64,000 nt of DNA, from the NCBI GenBank assembly GCA_964293305.1, contig CAXYYO010000008.1:1-64000 (forward strand), in the 5' to 3' direction. The notes under the pieces were generated by a model. That model saw nothing but the letters and a program-made list of their open reading frames with translations. It made no database searches and had not been told where the DNA came from. This stretch comes from CALAGJ01 sp964293305. GTDB taxonomy: Bacteria; Bacteroidota; Bacteroidia; Chitinophagales; Chitinophagaceae. A program made the translations under genes and the position numbers. This document shows, piece by piece, positions 6,740 through 16,715 of the stretch (its first letter is position 1; every line of letters begins with the position of its first letter).

Positions 6740-8290
6740 ATGAGGAGAACCATAAAATATTATCGCATAATTTGGCTCAAACACGACCTGCCTGCAGGTC
6801 TTTCAGTTTTCCTAGTTGCGCTTCCGCTTTGTCTGGGTATTGCTTTGGCTTCAGGTGCTCCTCTTTACGCAGGACTTTTATCGGGTATAATTGGTGGTCT
6901 TGTAGTTGCACTCATTAGCGGTTCGCAGTTGTCAGTATCAGGGCCAGCTGCTGGTTTAACTACTTTGGTTGCAGCTTCCATCATTTCGCTTGGCGACTAT
7001 AGCGTTTTTTTACTCGCCGTTATGGTGGCAGGTTTGTTTCAATTCATATTAGGCATTTTAAAACTTGGTGCTATTGCCAATTATTTTCCTTCCTCAGTTA
7101 TAAAGGGCATGTTGGCGGCCATCGGTATAATACTTGTTTCAAAACAAATTCCTTTGGCATTGGGTTATGACCAGCCAGACTTTTGGACAAGTGGCTTTGT
7201 AAACTTGTTTTCTGCTGACAATTTCCTTGGCAATTTGAGCAGTTTCAGTCATCACATCACAAGAGGGGCAATTTTAATTACAGTTATTTCCTTAAGCATT
7301 CTCCTTTTACTACAGCAACCATTTGCAAAAAAATTAAAGGTAATTCCCGCACCACTTTTAGTTGTAATGGTGGGCATCATTACAAATATTTTTTTCTCAA
7401 ATGCGGCTTCCGATATGTCCCTAAAACCAACTCAATTAGTTAGTATACCATCCAACATATTTGCGAGTATTACTTTTCCAGACTTTTCAAAATTATTTAC
7501 GGTAACAGAAGTTTGGAAGAACGGTCTTATCATTGGCATTTTGGCTACTTTAGAAACCCTGCTTTGCGTAGAGGCTGTTGATAAACTTGACAAACACAAT
7601 CGCATAACTCCAGTTAATCGTGAGCTCATTGCACAAGGAATAGGGAATATGACTTGCGGACTTTTAGGGGCCATACCAATGACTGCTGTTGTGGTAAGAG
7701 GCGCAGCCAATGTGGATGCTGGTGGTCGAACAAAACTTGCTGCTTTCACGCATGGCCTATTTCTTTTACTAGCAGTATTATTTGTACCATTTGTATTAAA
7801 CAAAATTCCTTACGCCTCGCTAGCTGCAATACTTCTTATAACAGGCTTCAACCTTACAAAACCAAAACTTTTTCTCAATATGTGGAGTTTGGGATGGAAA
7901 CAATTTATTCCTTTTCTAATTACTGTAGTCGTTATTCTTCTAACAGATTTATTGATTGGCGTAAGCATCGGACTTTTAATTTCAATTTATTTTATCGTTC
8001 GAAATAATTTCAAAGCAGAGTATAAAATTACAAAGTCAACACAACTCGGCGTAGAAGCCCATTACATCAAACTCAACAGCAATGTTACTTTTTTAAATAA
8101 AGTTAATTTGCGTAAAACTTTAGACGAAATACCGGAGTACAGCGTACTGACTATTGACGGTAGCGAATGTAATTTCATTGATTACGACATTTTAGAAATC
8201 GTAAGTGAGTATCACAGCAAAGCACAGGATAGACATATAGAACTGCACTTAGAAGGAATTGAAAAAGTTAATATAACGGCAGTGCATTAA
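6740..8290 (+). CDS. SulP-family anion transporter
   Basis: 516 residues, mostly hydrophobic, ten or more membrane segments. The start DLPAGLSVFLVALPLCLGIA and SGSQLSVSGPAAGLTTLVAA are characteristic of the SulP (SLC26) family, inner-membrane carriers of sulfate, bicarbonate or other anions. The last 70 or so residues (VLTIDGSECNFIDYDILEIV) form a short STAS-like domain. The substrate cannot be told from sequence; the nearest bacterial relatives include carbonate/sulfate carriers. It lies between repeat units B and C and reads in the array direction, so it was probably acquired. Confidence 0.88.
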   Translation: MRRTIKYYRIIWLKHDLPAGLSVFLVALPLCLGIALASGAPLYAGLLSGIIGGLVVALISGSQLSVSGPAAGLTTLVAASIISLGDYSVFLLAVMVAGLFQFILGILKLGAIANYFPSSVIKGMLAAIGIILVSKQIPLALGYDQPDFWTSGFVNLFSADNFLGNLSSFSHHITRGAILITVISLSILLLLQQPFAKKLKVIPAPLLVVMVGIITNIFFSNAASDMSLKPTQLVSIPSNIFASITFPDFSKLFTVTEVWKNGLIIGILATLETLLCVEAVDKLDKHNRITPVNRELIAQGIGNMTCGLLGAIPMTAVVVRGAANVDAGGRTKLAAFTHGLFLLLAVLFVPFVLNKIPYASLAAILLITGFNLTKPKLFLNMWSLGWKQFIPFLITVVVILLTDLLIGVSIGLLISIYFIVRNNFKAEYKITKSTQLGVEAHYIKLNSNVTFLNKVNLRKTLDEIPEYSVLTIDGSECNFIDYDILEIVSEYHSKAQDRHIELHLEGIEKVNITAVH

Positions 8291-8299
8291 CAAATGTGA

Positions 8300-8593
8300 G
8301 GGGCTGCCACCAAAAGCGTTTTTGAACTTATATCATAACTAAGATTTCATGGTTTTTGTATATAGTGCAAAGCTTCCTCAGCCCTATTGTACTGTAGTGG
8401 GGGTAATGACAAAATTCAGCAATAACTTAAAGTCTTCTTGATGAATTTTAGAGCAAAGAGAGTGTCGTATAAACCACCATTCAATTCATTTTGTTAATCA
8501 AAAATGAAAACTCAGATTAGTGAACAGCATTAAAAAACAAATCGCAAAATTTGAATTCACAAATGTTGATTTAGGTATTGCACCTAATTAATA
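8300..8593 (+). repeat. Accessory repeat unit C, 5'-truncated
   Basis: Begins just after the SulP stop with GGGGCTGCC. From AAGATTTCAT (8341) it aligns with unit A, including GGGTAATGA, the block before AAAACTCAGATTAGTGAACAG and the tail TTAGGTATTGCA. The left hairpin arm is missing. The tail reads LVNSIKKQIAKFEFTNVDLG in one frame. No gene is visible between 8291 and 8706. Confidence 0.6.
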
Positions 8594-8706
8594 TACAATC
8601 GCTATTTTTTATCTAAGTTAGAATAGGACTGCAACCTTTCAAAATTCAAACGAAGAACACTAATTCGGGAAATTCTATATAAATTTGAACCATCCTTTTT
8701 TGACAA

Positions 8707-9006
8707 ATGAATAAACTTTATATATATATCTGACATCATTAAACTTTGTGAAACACATAAGGTTAAAAGTCTTTACGCATTTGGTTCAGTTTTGACAGAC
8801 AATTTTAATAAAGAAAGCGACATTGACCTAATCGTAGATTTCTCAAATATTGAAGTTGAAGATTATGCCGACAATTATTTTGACTTCAAATTTTCACTAC
8901 AATACATCCTAAAAGGCCAATAGACCTTTTGGAGGAAAAAGCCATTAAAAACCCATATTTCAGACAATCCATTCACCAACAAAGACAAATGGTTTATGGA
9001 CAATGA
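8707..9006 (+). pseudogene. mntA: MntA-like nucleotidyltransferase antitoxin, frameshifted
   Basis: A minimal nucleotidyltransferase signature GSVLTDNFNKESDIDLIVDF (GS followed by DxD) is clear in the middle. MntA proteins modify and silence HEPN toxins. The frame from the ATG at 8707 stops after eight codons, and the core lies in another frame. A second shift near 8912 separates it from RPIDLLEEKAIKNPYFRQSI. At least two frameshifts make it a pseudogene. It overlaps the following HEPN frame, the normal operon arrangement. Confidence 0.75.
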
Positions 9007-9333
9007 TATTAAAACCTGGCTTTATGATATTTTGAATGCCATAATGGAAATTGAAAGCTTCTCCAAAGACAGCATAAAGTAGTTTCCGAAGTATCAAAAT
9101 GATTTGCGAACTAAAGAGCCGTTGAAAGAAATATAGAAATAATTGGTGAAGCTCTAAATCGTATTTCAAAACGAGACGAAACAATTGTAATCACAAACTC
9201 AAGAAAAATTATTGACACTAGAAACAGAATTATTCACGGTTACGACACAGTTTCTTGCGATGCAATTTGGGGTGTTGTAATTCGACACATTCCATTTTTA
9301 CAAACTGAAATCCAAGCATTATTGGGCGAATAA
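8996..9333 (+). pseudogene. hepT: HepT-like HEPN toxin, disrupted
   Basis: From the ATG at 8996 the frame gives MDNDIKTWLYDILNAIMEIE, then an in-frame TAG. After a one-base loss it continues as VERNIEIIGEALNRI and TRNRIIHGYDTV. The RxxxxH motif of HEPN RNases is intact, but the reading frame is not. It pairs with the MntA-like relic upstream, so the whole toxin-antitoxin module has decayed together. Confidence 0.75.
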
Positions 9334-9345
9334 AAAGGCATACAT

Positions 9346-9445
9346 ACAACATTTACCCGCATACCCCCCCTTCATAAAAATCATTCAGTATCCTCACAAC
9401 CTGTTATCATAATAGGAATACAAGCATTTTTGCCAATAACCTACA
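9346..9445 (+). repeat. Terminal attC-like remnant (unit E)
   Basis: ACAACATTTACCCGCATACC, then TCAGTATCCT and GTTATCATAA, match the left arm and loop of unit B (6189-6265). The right arm and downstream part are not recognisable. It marks the right edge of the accessory region, before tamB. Confidence 0.55.
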
Positions 9446-9564
9446 CAATTTATACAAGCATATTATTCAATATAAAATTTGTGAATTTTTATCTGTACTT
9501 ACATATAAATTGAGAAGGGTATGATGTTTGACAATGTGCCATTATCTTTACCCCGATAAAAATA

Positions 9565-12500
9565 TTGAAGAAATTTTTTAAAATATCAGCTAGTATCTTG
9601 TTGGGACTATTCGGTCTCATCGTTTTGATATTATTACTCATACAAACCAGTCCGGTACAAAATTTCTTGCTAGGTAAAGTTACCTCCCGACTATCAGAAA
9701 AGCTACAAACAGAAATTAGCATCAAGCATATAGATCTTTCTTTTTTCAATAAAATGGATATGGAAGGAGTAATGTTAAGGGATCAAAAAAAAGACACATT
9801 ACTCTACGCAGGTGCAGTTAGTGTAAGAATAACAGATTGGTTTTTTGTAAAAGACAATCCTGAAATTCAATATGCAGGCTTGCAGGATGCAGTTATAAAA
9901 TTAAGACGGACAGATTCGGTTTGGAATTACCAGTTTCTCCTTGATTATTTTGCTAGTGACGAAACCGCAGATTCCACTGCAAAAATTAATCTCAACCTCA
10001 AAAAAGTTGATATCAAAAATTTAGTCATTTTGCAGGATGATGGTTGGTATGGTCAAAAAATGTTGGTGAAAACTGGAAGTCTTCTACTAGATGCAGATTC
10101 CATCAATTTCAACATCCCTGCTTTTTATATTAAGTCAATAGATGTAGATAAACCCTATTTTGAAACTTATGCATACAAGGGAAATAAGCCGCCATCTGTC
10201 AAAACAAATTCCATTGTAAATGACAGTTCACATCACCTCAATCCAGGAAATATTTTTGCTCAAGTACAAGCATTAAATATCAGTCGAGGTATGATGGTTA
10301 TCAAAAATGAAAATGCCCATCCACTACCCCACTTATTTGATGGAGCAGATATCGAAATTTTAAAATTGGATGGAAATTTTAAATCAATTACATTTTTAAA
10401 AGACACCATCAAAGCACAAGCTACTTTAACCGCCAAGGAAAGAAGTGGACTTGAAATAAAAGAGTTTAAAAGTAGTGTCACTATTACTCCAGCTATCATG
10501 GCATTTGATAGTTTAAAAATACGCAGTTCTAAAAGCTCAATAGGCAATTATATATCGCTAAATTATAAAAGCTTTAATACTGACATGGCAGACTTCCTGA
10601 ATAAAGTAACCATTCGATCCAGTATAAAAAATGCTACCATCCATTCAGATGATATTGCCTACTTTGCTCCAGCACTTAAAAATCTCAATCAGTCCATAAT
10701 ATTTAGTGGCGATGTAAATGGCATAATAACTGATTTTACCGCAAAAAATCTTGATATTAAAAATGCCACAGGGTCCAACATATCTGGAGAGCTTACTATG
10801 AAAGGCCTGCCAAATCCAGATAAAACAATTATTCAACTAGACAAAGCATTCATTTCAACCAGTATTACGGATATTGGAAGATACCTACCAGCTGTAAATG
10901 ATATTGCTACTCCAGACCTAAAAGCATTAGGAAAATTTACATTCAATGGAAGCTATACAGGTAGTTTTAAAGACTTTAAAGCTGATGGCTTATTGAGTAC
11001 CGCTTTAGGAAATATAAAAACAAATGTTTCAATGGCATTTCCTACAAATAAAGAACCTACTTATGAAGGATTTGTAAACAGTAGTCAATTTAACCTAGGA
11101 AAATTTTTAAACATTAAAGGCATAGATTATGTAAGTTTTGATGGTGAAATAAAAGGCAGCAGTTTCCTTTTGGATAAAATAAAAACATCATTAAATGGAA
11201 ATTTTACTTCTTTCACCTACAATGGATATAACTATGAAAATATTCACTTTAATGGAGATATTCAAAAGAAAAAAATTAATGGAGAACTCACAACAGAGGA
11301 TCCAAACTTTAGCTTCACCAGTAGTGTAGAAATAGACCTTACAGGATTAGAACCTCGTTTTAATTTATTAGGCGATCTTGCTTTGGCACGTTTAAAAAAT
11401 TTACACCTTACAAAAGATGATTATGAATTTTCAGGTTTGTTTGACCTCAATTTTCAAGGCAGTGATATCGATAAATTTTTGGGTAGTGCAAAAATCCTGA
11501 ATGCCAGTTTACTACACAATAAAGAGCGGATAGATTTTGACTCTCTCACCGTTGCGGCATTGCCCGGACTTTATCCCGGAGAAAAAACATTACGCATAGA
11601 AAGTAATGAATTCAATGCTTTAGTACAAGGTAGGTACAGTATATTAAGTTTGCCAAACAGTGTACAAGCTTACTTGCACAACTACTATCCTGCATATATA
11701 AAAACTCCCGCAAAGGCGGCACCATCAAATCAAGATTTCACATTTAGCGTACAAACAGGAAATTTTGATTACTATGCTCATTTGATAGATAGTAGTTTGT
11801 CTGGCATTAACAATGCCTTAATAACTGGCCGTATAAGTAATACAGATTCTGTTGGTTTTAATTTCTTTCTGCAACTGCCTTATGCACGTTACAAAAATTA
11901 TCAGTTGGCAGATGCAATCATTACGGGAAAAGGTACTAAAGATAGTTTGCTGCTCAATGGTGATGTAGGCAAAATATATTTGAGCGATAGTTTGTATTTT
12001 CCAAATACCGAGTTAAGTGTGAAGGCGGCAGATGATCATTCATTGGTGAGTTTACATACCAGTGCCAATACTACCCTAGATGATGCAGTTTTAGAAGCTG
12101 ATGTATTTACTATGACAGATGGTGTGCGTATAGATTTTATGCCATCATCTTTTGTGTTGAATGACAAAACTTGGCAGTTGGACAAAGAAGGGGAACTACT
12201 CATCAAGAAAAATTTTGCACAAGCCACCAACATGCGCTTCTCCCAAGGTTTTCAAGAAATTTCAATTGAGAGTGACCCCAATGAATATACAAACGTAAGT
12301 TCATTGGTAGCTAAAATAAAGAACTTAAACCTGGCAGATGTAATGCCCTTGTTTCTACAACAACCGGTTATAGAAGGTGTAGCAGATGGGGAAATATTTC
12401 TTCGTGATTTTTATGGTAAATTTAAAGTAGAATCAGATTTAAAGGCAAGTCAGTTCAGATTAGATAATGACTCTGTAGGGCTTGTAGGCATAAAAGGAAA

Positions 12501-14292
12501 ATACAATAGTGAAAATGGAAAAGTATCATTTGATGTAATATCTAATAATGATAAATATATTTTTAGTGCAGATGGTTTTTATAATTTGAAAGATAGCACA
12601 GGTATGCCACTGCAAACAAATATTAAACTCAACAACACAAGTATTTCTTTATTAAACAATTTTTTGGGTAATATTTTTTCAGATATTTCGGGTTTAGGCA
12701 CTGGCAATATTTCCATATCAGGCAAGCCGGATGCTCCACAACTTCTTGGGAAAGTAATGCTACATCAGGGAGCACTCACAGTTAATTATACACAGGTAAG
12801 ATACTCTATAGATTCAGCAAATATTGAGTTTACAGATCAGGGAATTGATTTTGGCAAGTTTACCATTAAGGATACATTGGGCAATACAGGTACTGTAGAA
12901 GGCATGTTATTTGAAAAAGGATTTAAAAACATGCGTTTCAATTTTCAAATGCGTACGCCTCAAATGCTGCTGTTAGATACCAAAGCTAAGGACAATCCGC
13001 TATTTTATGGAAGAGCAATTGGCAAAGCAACATTGAGTTTTACCGGACCTATTGAAAATATGTATATGTATATTAAAGGAGAAGTAACCGATAGTAGTCA
13101 TATCTATAAACCAAACTCTGTAAGTAAAGAAAGTGCAGATGCAGATTATATTGTATTTAAGCAATATGGAACAGAACAAACCACAACTTCTTCCAGTGCC
13201 AATAAACTCAATATTGATTTGGAACTTACTGCCAATAATAAAGCCCAGATTGATGTTATTTTAGATGAAATAACTGGTGATCGTATTGAAGCACGTGGCA
13301 ATGGCACACTTAAAATAAATATTCCTGCACAGGGTAATTTAACCATGAATGGTAGGTATAATGTAGAGGGAGGAAAATATAATTTTAGTTTCCAAAGCAT
13401 TGTAAGACGACCATTTAATCTAACAGAAAATAGTGGTAGTTATATAGAGTGGAGGGGAGATGCCTCTGATGCAGATGTAAATGTGAAAGCCAGTTACAAA
13501 GCCGAAAAGGTTAATATTGGAGATTTGATTAATTCAGCATCATTTGAATCTGGAAGCGCTGCCAGAAGCGCAAAAGAAAACGTATATGTAGAAGCACAAC
13601 TTACAGGAAAATTATTGAAACCGGACATCAAATTTTCTTTCAAATTTGATGAAAATTCTGTTTTAAACAATGATGATAACTTCCAAAGTTTCCTTAAAAC
13701 TAGATTGTTGAATAATGAAAATGAAATGCTGAAACAGGTTACTTGGCTCATTGTTTTCAATGCTTTTGCTCCATACCAAGGTGTAACCAATAGTGCAGAA
13801 TTACTTACATCTACCAGTGTAAATACTATCTCTCAAAAAATTGCAGGAGTATTAGACAATGCCATTTCAAATGCATTGCAACTGCTGGGTCTAGACCTTG
13901 ATCTGGGTACTAGCTTTTATAACAGCAATAGCCTTTATGGTACAAGTGGTACAAGTACAACACTTGACCGCCAGCGTGTGGACTTAAAACTAAATAAGAG
14001 TTTATTAGATGGTAAAGTTGTTATCACTTTTGGTGGTGATATAGATATAAACTGGGGTGCCACATCTACAGTACAAACCAATAAAGTGCAATGGCTACCA
14101 GACCTATCTGTACAAATAGTACTCAGCCAAGATAGAAGACTGCGTGCCATCGTGTTTAATAGAAGCAGTTTTGATGTAAACGGGGGTGCATTGGGTAGAA
14201 GAAACAGACAGGGTGTTAGTATTTCTTATAGTAAAGATTTGGATAATTTTGAATACATATTTACAAAGGAAAAAAAGGGAACCAAACAATAA
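9565..14292 (+). CDS. tamB: Translocation and assembly module protein TamB
   Basis: 1575 residues. One N-terminal membrane anchor (about 7-27, ASILLGLFGLIVLILLLIQT) is followed by a long stretch of beta-rich repeats and a C-terminal TamB/DUF490 domain (about 1150-1500, including NGRYNVEGGKYNFSF). In proteobacteria TamB spans the periplasm and works with a BamA-family protein in outer-membrane biogenesis or lipid transport. TTG at 9565 is the only usual start codon, since the frame has no ATG before the membrane segment and closes upstream. No BamA-family partner is adjacent here. Confidence 0.9.
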   Translation: MKKFFKISASILLGLFGLIVLILLLIQTSPVQNFLLGKVTSRLSEKLQTEISIKHIDLSFFNKMDMEGVMLRDQKKDTLLYAGAVSVRITDWFFVKDNPEIQYAGLQDAVIKLRRTDSVWNYQFLLDYFASDETADSTAKINLNLKKVDIKNLVILQDDGWYGQKMLVKTGSLLLDADSINFNIPAFYIKSIDVDKPYFETYAYKGNKPPSVKTNSIVNDSSHHLNPGNIFAQVQALNISRGMMVIKNENAHPLPHLFDGADIEILKLDGNFKSITFLKDTIKAQATLTAKERSGLEIKEFKSSVTITPAIMAFDSLKIRSSKSSIGNYISLNYKSFNTDMADFLNKVTIRSSIKNATIHSDDIAYFAPALKNLNQSIIFSGDVNGIITDFTAKNLDIKNATGSNISGELTMKGLPNPDKTIIQLDKAFISTSITDIGRYLPAVNDIATPDLKALGKFTFNGSYTGSFKDFKADGLLSTALGNIKTNVSMAFPTNKEPTYEGFVNSSQFNLGKFLNIKGIDYVSFDGEIKGSSFLLDKIKTSLNGNFTSFTYNGYNYENIHFNGDIQKKKINGELTTEDPNFSFTSSVEIDLTGLEPRFNLLGDLALARLKNLHLTKDDYEFSGLFDLNFQGSDIDKFLGSAKILNASLLHNKERIDFDSLTVAALPGLYPGEKTLRIESNEFNALVQGRYSILSLPNSVQAYLHNYYPAYIKTPAKAAPSNQDFTFSVQTGNFDYYAHLIDSSLSGINNALITGRISNTDSVGFNFFLQLPYARYKNYQLADAIITGKGTKDSLLLNGDVGKIYLSDSLYFPNTELSVKAADDHSLVSLHTSANTTLDDAVLEADVFTMTDGVRIDFMPSSFVLNDKTWQLDKEGELLIKKNFAQATNMRFSQGFQEISIESDPNEYTNVSSLVAKIKNLNLADVMPLFLQQPVIEGVADGEIFLRDFYGKFKVESDLKASQFRLDNDSVGLVGIKGKYNSENGKVSFDVISNNDKYIFSADGFYNLKDSTGMPLQTNIKLNNTSISLLNNFLGNIFSDISGLGTGNISISGKPDAPQLLGKVMLHQGALTVNYTQVRYSIDSANIEFTDQGIDFGKFTIKDTLGNTGTVEGMLFEKGFKNMRFNFQMRTPQMLLLDTKAKDNPLFYGRAIGKATLSFTGPIENMYMYIKGEVTDSSHIYKPNSVSKESADADYIVFKQYGTEQTTTSSSANKLNIDLELTANNKAQIDVILDEITGDRIEARGNGTLKINIPAQGNLTMNGRYNVEGGKYNFSFQSIVRRPFNLTENSGSYIEWRGDASDADVNVKASYKAEKVNIGDLINSASFESGSAARSAKENVYVEAQLTGKLLKPDIKFSFKFDENSVLNNDDNFQSFLKTRLLNNENEMLKQVTWLIVFNAFAPYQGVTNSAELLTSTSVNTISQKIAGVLDNAISNALQLLGLDLDLGTSFYNSNSLYGTSGTSTTLDRQRVDLKLNKSLLDGKVVITFGGDIDINWGATSTVQTNKVQWLPDLSVQIVLSQDRRLRAIVFNRSSFDVNGGALGRRNRQGVSISYSKDLDNFEYIFTKEKKGTKQ

Positions 14293-14764
14293 ATCAAATC
14301 TTTAAGTAATATTGGTTGAGCAAGTTCTGTAAGTAAAATGTATAATCAAAAAATGAATGTAACACAAATTCAAGTGCATACATAAGATGAGCTCAATTTA
14401 TTTTAAGTAAAAGAAATATTAGATTAAATTTCAATTTTGTCATGGATATAATGGAATGATCTAAGCACTAAAACTTTATAAATTGTATCGTAATAAGGAT
14501 GATAAATAATTGTTTTGAATCAATTTTTTTCTTGAACTTACAATTGGATAAAATTTCAAAGTCCCAAAATTTCAAATCCAACGTGCCTAAGCTTGTGAGG
14601 TTTATTAATCTAAAAAATCAAAAACAGTTACCATAGATCTATGGTATTTCTGAATGAAAAGACAAATAATCCTATTTCTTTCGAAATAATTAAAAATTAG
14701 AAACATTTTAATTATTGAATATCAGTCTGTTACAACGGTGCGATAAAATTAATGTGATTTTTAC
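14293..14764 (+). other. Intergenic region between tamB and rplM
   Basis: About 470 AT-rich bases without a credible gene. The one distinct structure is a perfect 18-bp palindrome centred on AGATCT at 14629-14646 (TACCATAGATCTATGGTA). It has no T-run on either side, so it is unlikely to be a terminator. It may be a regulator site upstream of the ribosomal operon. Confidence 0.5.
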
Positions 14765-14795
14765 TTGTTTTATCTAATAGAGATACTCACATTTG
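14765..14795 (+). promoter_or_regulatory. rplM operon promoter
   Basis: TTG (14765-14767), 20 bp, then CACATTTG (14788-14795). It differs from the Bacteroidota consensus only in the first base of the -7 box and lies about 48 bp before the rplM ATG. Confidence 0.55.
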
Positions 14796-14843
14796 CAACC
14801 CAAAAATAAAGTGCCGGGATGGCGGCACAAAAAATTAAAAAGA

Positions 14844-15287
14844 ATGAGTAAATTACATTTCACCACGAAGCATGCGAACGAGGCTACTGTACAGCGTAAT
14901 TGGTACGTTGTGGACGGCACCAATCAAACCGTAGGCCGCATGTGCTCACGTATTGCAGCAATACTGCGTGGCAAAAACAAAGCCTACTACACTCCACACG
15001 TAGATTGTGGAGACTATATCATCGTAATCAATGCCGATAAAGTTGTTTTTACCGGTAATAAGATGGAAGAAAAAATGTATCAAAATTATAGTGGCTATCC
15101 AGGTGGTTTAAAAGAAGAGGCTGCTAAAGATTTAATTCGTCGTAGACCAGAAGTTGTGGTAGAGCGTGCAGTAAAGGGTATGCTACCAAAAAACAGATTA
15201 GGTCGTAAGATGTACAAAAAGTTGTTTGTGTATGCAAGTGCCAATCACTCGCATAGTGCACAACAACCTAAAGAATTAAAATTTTAA
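14844..15287 (+). CDS. rplM: 50S ribosomal protein L13 (uL13)
   Basis: 147 residues starting MSKLHFTTKHANEATVQRNW. The family motifs GRMCSRIAAILRGK and KGMLPKNRLGRKMYKKL are present. L13 is an early-assembly protein of the large subunit. The ATG at 14844 is chosen because the frame upstream of it crosses the promoter. It heads rplM-rpsI-rpsB-tsf, with rpsI 44 bp downstream. Confidence 0.97.
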   Translation: MSKLHFTTKHANEATVQRNWYVVDGTNQTVGRMCSRIAAILRGKNKAYYTPHVDCGDYIIVINADKVVFTGNKMEEKMYQNYSGYPGGLKEEAAKDLIRRRPEVVVERAVKGMLPKNRLGRKMYKKLFVYASANHSHSAQQPKELKF

Positions 15288-15331
15288 AACATTCGCCAGC
15301 TTATCATAAGCAAAGCGTATAAATACAAAAA

Positions 15332-15721
15332 ATGGAAAAGCAGATAAATGCAGTAGGCCGTAGGAAAGAAGCTGTAACCCGTGTGTTTCTAAAAAAGGGT
15401 GAAGGTGCAATCCAGGTAAACGGTAAAGACTACAAAGAGTATTTTAAACTTCCTTACTTACAAAATCAGGTAGAAGCTCCTTTCAAAGCAATTGATGCTG
15501 TTGGAAAATATGATGTAAAAATTAATGCATCAGGTGGTGGAGTAAAAGGACAAGCAGAATCAGCAAAGCTGGGCATTGCACGTGCCTTACTTGAAGTAGA
15601 CCCTGAATTTCGTCCTGCACTCAAAGCTGGTGGATTACTAAAACGTGACCCACGTGGTGTAGAACGCAAGAAGTTTGGTCATAAAAAAGCACGTCGTAGC
15701 TACCAGTTCTCTAAACGTTAA
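15332..15721 (+). CDS. rpsI: 30S ribosomal protein S9 (uS9)
   Basis: 129 residues ending in KKARRSYQFSKR, the basic tail that reaches the P-site tRNA. INAVGRRKEAVTRVFLKKG and GGGVKGQAESAKLGIARALL are standard S9 motifs. It directly follows rplM, the usual bacterial pairing. Confidence 0.98.
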   Translation: MEKQINAVGRRKEAVTRVFLKKGEGAIQVNGKDYKEYFKLPYLQNQVEAPFKAIDAVGKYDVKINASGGGVKGQAESAKLGIARALLEVDPEFRPALKAGGLLKRDPRGVERKKFGHKKARRSYQFSKR

Positions 15722-15820
15722 TACTTGTTTAATTTCTCTAAGCTTTTTAAAAGCAGGGAATTACAGATTCATAAAATTGTTCATCGCTATCTCAGATAGC
15801 TAAAAGCATAAAAAATTACA

Positions 15821-16696
15821 ATGGAAAATAACACTTCACTGCAACAGCAATTATTAGATGCAGGCGTTCATTTTGGCCACCTGCGTAAGAAGTGGAACCC
15901 TAAAATGTTGCCTTATATTTTCGCAGAAAAGAAAGGCATTCATATCATTGATTTAAACAAAACAGTTGACAGCCTACAGGAAGCATCTGCAGCACTTCGT
16001 CAAATAGCACGTAGTGGTAAAAAAATCATGTTTGTTGCCACAAAAAAGCAAGCAAAAGATATTGTTGCAGAATGCGCACAGCGTGTTAATATGCCTTACG
16101 CCACAGAGCGTTGGTTAGGAGGTATGCTTACCAATTTCAATACTGTTCGTAAGAGTGTAAAGAAAATGCAGAGCATTGAAAAAATGCTGAATGACGGTAG
16201 TGCAGAAAGCCTTACAAAAAAAGAGCGCCTTACTTTAAGCCGGGATAAAGATAAAATGGAAAAAGTATTGGGTGGTATTGCTCAAATGGGTCGCTTACCA
16301 GCGGCATTATTTATAGTTGACATTGGCAATGAACATATTGCATTAGCAGAATCCAAGCGTTTAGGAATTACCACATTTGGAATGGTAGATACCAATTGTG
16401 ATCCAAATAAAGTTGATTTTGCCATTCCTGCAAATGATGATGCAACAAAATCAATTGCAATCATTACAAACTACATCACAGCAGAAATTGCAGCGGGATT
16501 AGCAGAGCGTCAGGCTTCCAAAGATGAAGATACCGACGATTCTGTAAATGAAAATGAAAACAGCGCAGCACGCTTTCAAGCAGAAGCAGAAGCAGAAGGT
16601 GGACGTGGTGGTAGAGCAAGAGGTGGTAATCAGCCAAAACGCAGAGTACCAAACAGCCGCAGACCCGCAGGTGGTGGTATGGCTCCAAAAAAATAA
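15821..16696 (+). CDS. rpsB: 30S ribosomal protein S2 (uS2)
   Basis: 291 residues. The conserved core runs from LLDAGVHFGHLRKKWNPKM through ERWLGGMLTNFNTVRKSV to VDTNCDPNKVDFAIPANDDA. The C-terminus carries an extra low-complexity tail rich in Glu, Arg and Gly (EAEAEGGRGGRARGGNQPKR), longer than in E. coli S2. A terminator-like hairpin separates it from tsf. Confidence 0.98.
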   Translation: MENNTSLQQQLLDAGVHFGHLRKKWNPKMLPYIFAEKKGIHIIDLNKTVDSLQEASAALRQIARSGKKIMFVATKKQAKDIVAECAQRVNMPYATERWLGGMLTNFNTVRKSVKKMQSIEKMLNDGSAESLTKKERLTLSRDKDKMEKVLGGIAQMGRLPAALFIVDIGNEHIALAESKRLGITTFGMVDTNCDPNKVDFAIPANDDATKSIAIITNYITAEIAAGLAERQASKDEDTDDSVNENENSAARFQAEAEAEGGRGGRARGGNQPKRRVPNSRRPAGGGMAPKK

Positions 16697-16715
16697 TTTT
16701 CAATTCTTTTGATAT

